Shown here: positions 5,247 through 5,545 of the stretch, in pieces | Layout: each line of letters starts with the position of its first letter | How positions within the stretch are numbered: the stretch's first letter is position 1 | Assembly: GCA_023399035.1 (NCBI GenBank) | Contig: JAEWQX010000159.1 | Coordinates: forward strand, 1-5,545 | DNA from: Bacillota bacterium | GTDB taxonomy: Bacteria; Bacillota; Clostridia; Clostridiales; Clostridiaceae | Direction of reading: 5' to 3' | Length of the DNA: 5,545 nucleotides | Notes under the pieces: model-generated | What the model saw: only the letters and a program-made list of their open reading frames with translations | Told to the model about the DNA's origin: nothing | Databases searched by the model: none | Program-made: the position numbers and the translations under genes

Positions 5247-5545
5247 ATGAAAAGAAAATTAGCAATGATATTAACAGGTGTATGCTTTTATCTACATTAG
5301 CAGGATGTGGCAGTGCAGGTCAGGATGTAGATGCATCAAATTCTTCGGGTTCTGAGCCAGCAAAATTAGTTGTAGCAGCAAGAGGAGGCTCTCATGTTGA
5401 TGTAATAAATTCTGTAAAGGAAAAATTTGAACAGGAAAATAACGTTACTATAGAAGTTTTAGGATTGGAATCAGCAGATTTGAAGCAGAAGGTTTCTCTT
5501 GATGCAGTAAATAAAGAAGGAGCATATGACCTTACTATGGTTGAT
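5247..5545 (+). pseudogene. ABC transporter sugar-binding lipoprotein, frameshifted in the signal peptide, 3' end outside window
   Basis: This is the extracellular solute-binding protein (family 1, COG1653 type) that should deliver sugar to the neighbouring permease. From ATG 5247 the frame gives MKRKLAMILTGV and then runs out of frame to TAG at 5298-5300. The downstream frame (open from 5282 to the window end) gives MLLSTLAGC, where LAGC is a lipobox with the lipid-carrying Cys at 5306-5308. It continues with a Ser/Gly-rich linker and KLVVAARGG, KEKFEQENNVTIEVL and YDLTMVD, as in a mature binding protein. Joining the two parts gives a normal lipoprotein signal peptide, so one base has been lost (or two gained) around 5278-5284, within GGTGTATG. 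There is no homopolymer at the site. Re-initiation at ATG 5282 would lack the positive N-region. Either a true mutation or a sequencing error; the product is probably not made as read. Confidence 0.85.

Overview
The window is very A+T-rich, with AGGAGG-type ribosome sites, A/T-ending codons, Rho-independent terminators and a clostridial style of gene content. It looks like a low-G+C anaerobic Firmicute, most likely a Clostridium sensu stricto; no species can be named from the sequence alone.

Layout. (1) Bases 1-1115 hold the 3' three quarters of selO, a protein AMPylase of the pseudokinase fold, cut by the left window edge. (2) Bases 1116-1340 hold a short open stretch that resembles a broken piece of signal peptidase II, followed by a long imperfect hairpin with a T-run (terminator). 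(3) Bases 1489-3450 encode a 653-residue cytoplasmic molybdopterin (bis-MGD) [4Fe-4S] oxidoreductase that stands alone, with no electron-transfer subunit or cofactor gene beside it. (4) Bases 3451-4348 are a gene-free stretch of about 900 bases that is not empty. It contains a perfect Spo0A-box 7-mer, an extended -10 promoter candidate, seven same-direction copies of an AACAAAAGA-type repeat, and then the strongest terminator in the window (13-bp perfect stem plus six Ts). Together these suggest an undescribed non-coding RNA of roughly 375 nt. A second set of inverted repeats and a promoter candidate then precede the next operon. (5) Bases 4349-5197 encode a MalG-type sugar ABC permease. (6) Bases 5247-5545 hold the start of its lipoprotein substrate-binding protein, which carries a frameshift inside the signal peptide.

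How the parts work together. The permease and binding protein belong to one carbohydrate-uptake operon, but it looks damaged. The partner MalF-type permease is absent from its usual place upstream; only an 18-codon frame overlapping the permease start by ATGA remains there. The binding protein is out of frame. The selO and oxidoreductase genes appear to be separate transcription units. The most interesting part of the window is the repeat-bearing putative RNA at about 3718-4094, with possible Spo0A control. This is an inference from the order of signals, not a recognised RNA family.
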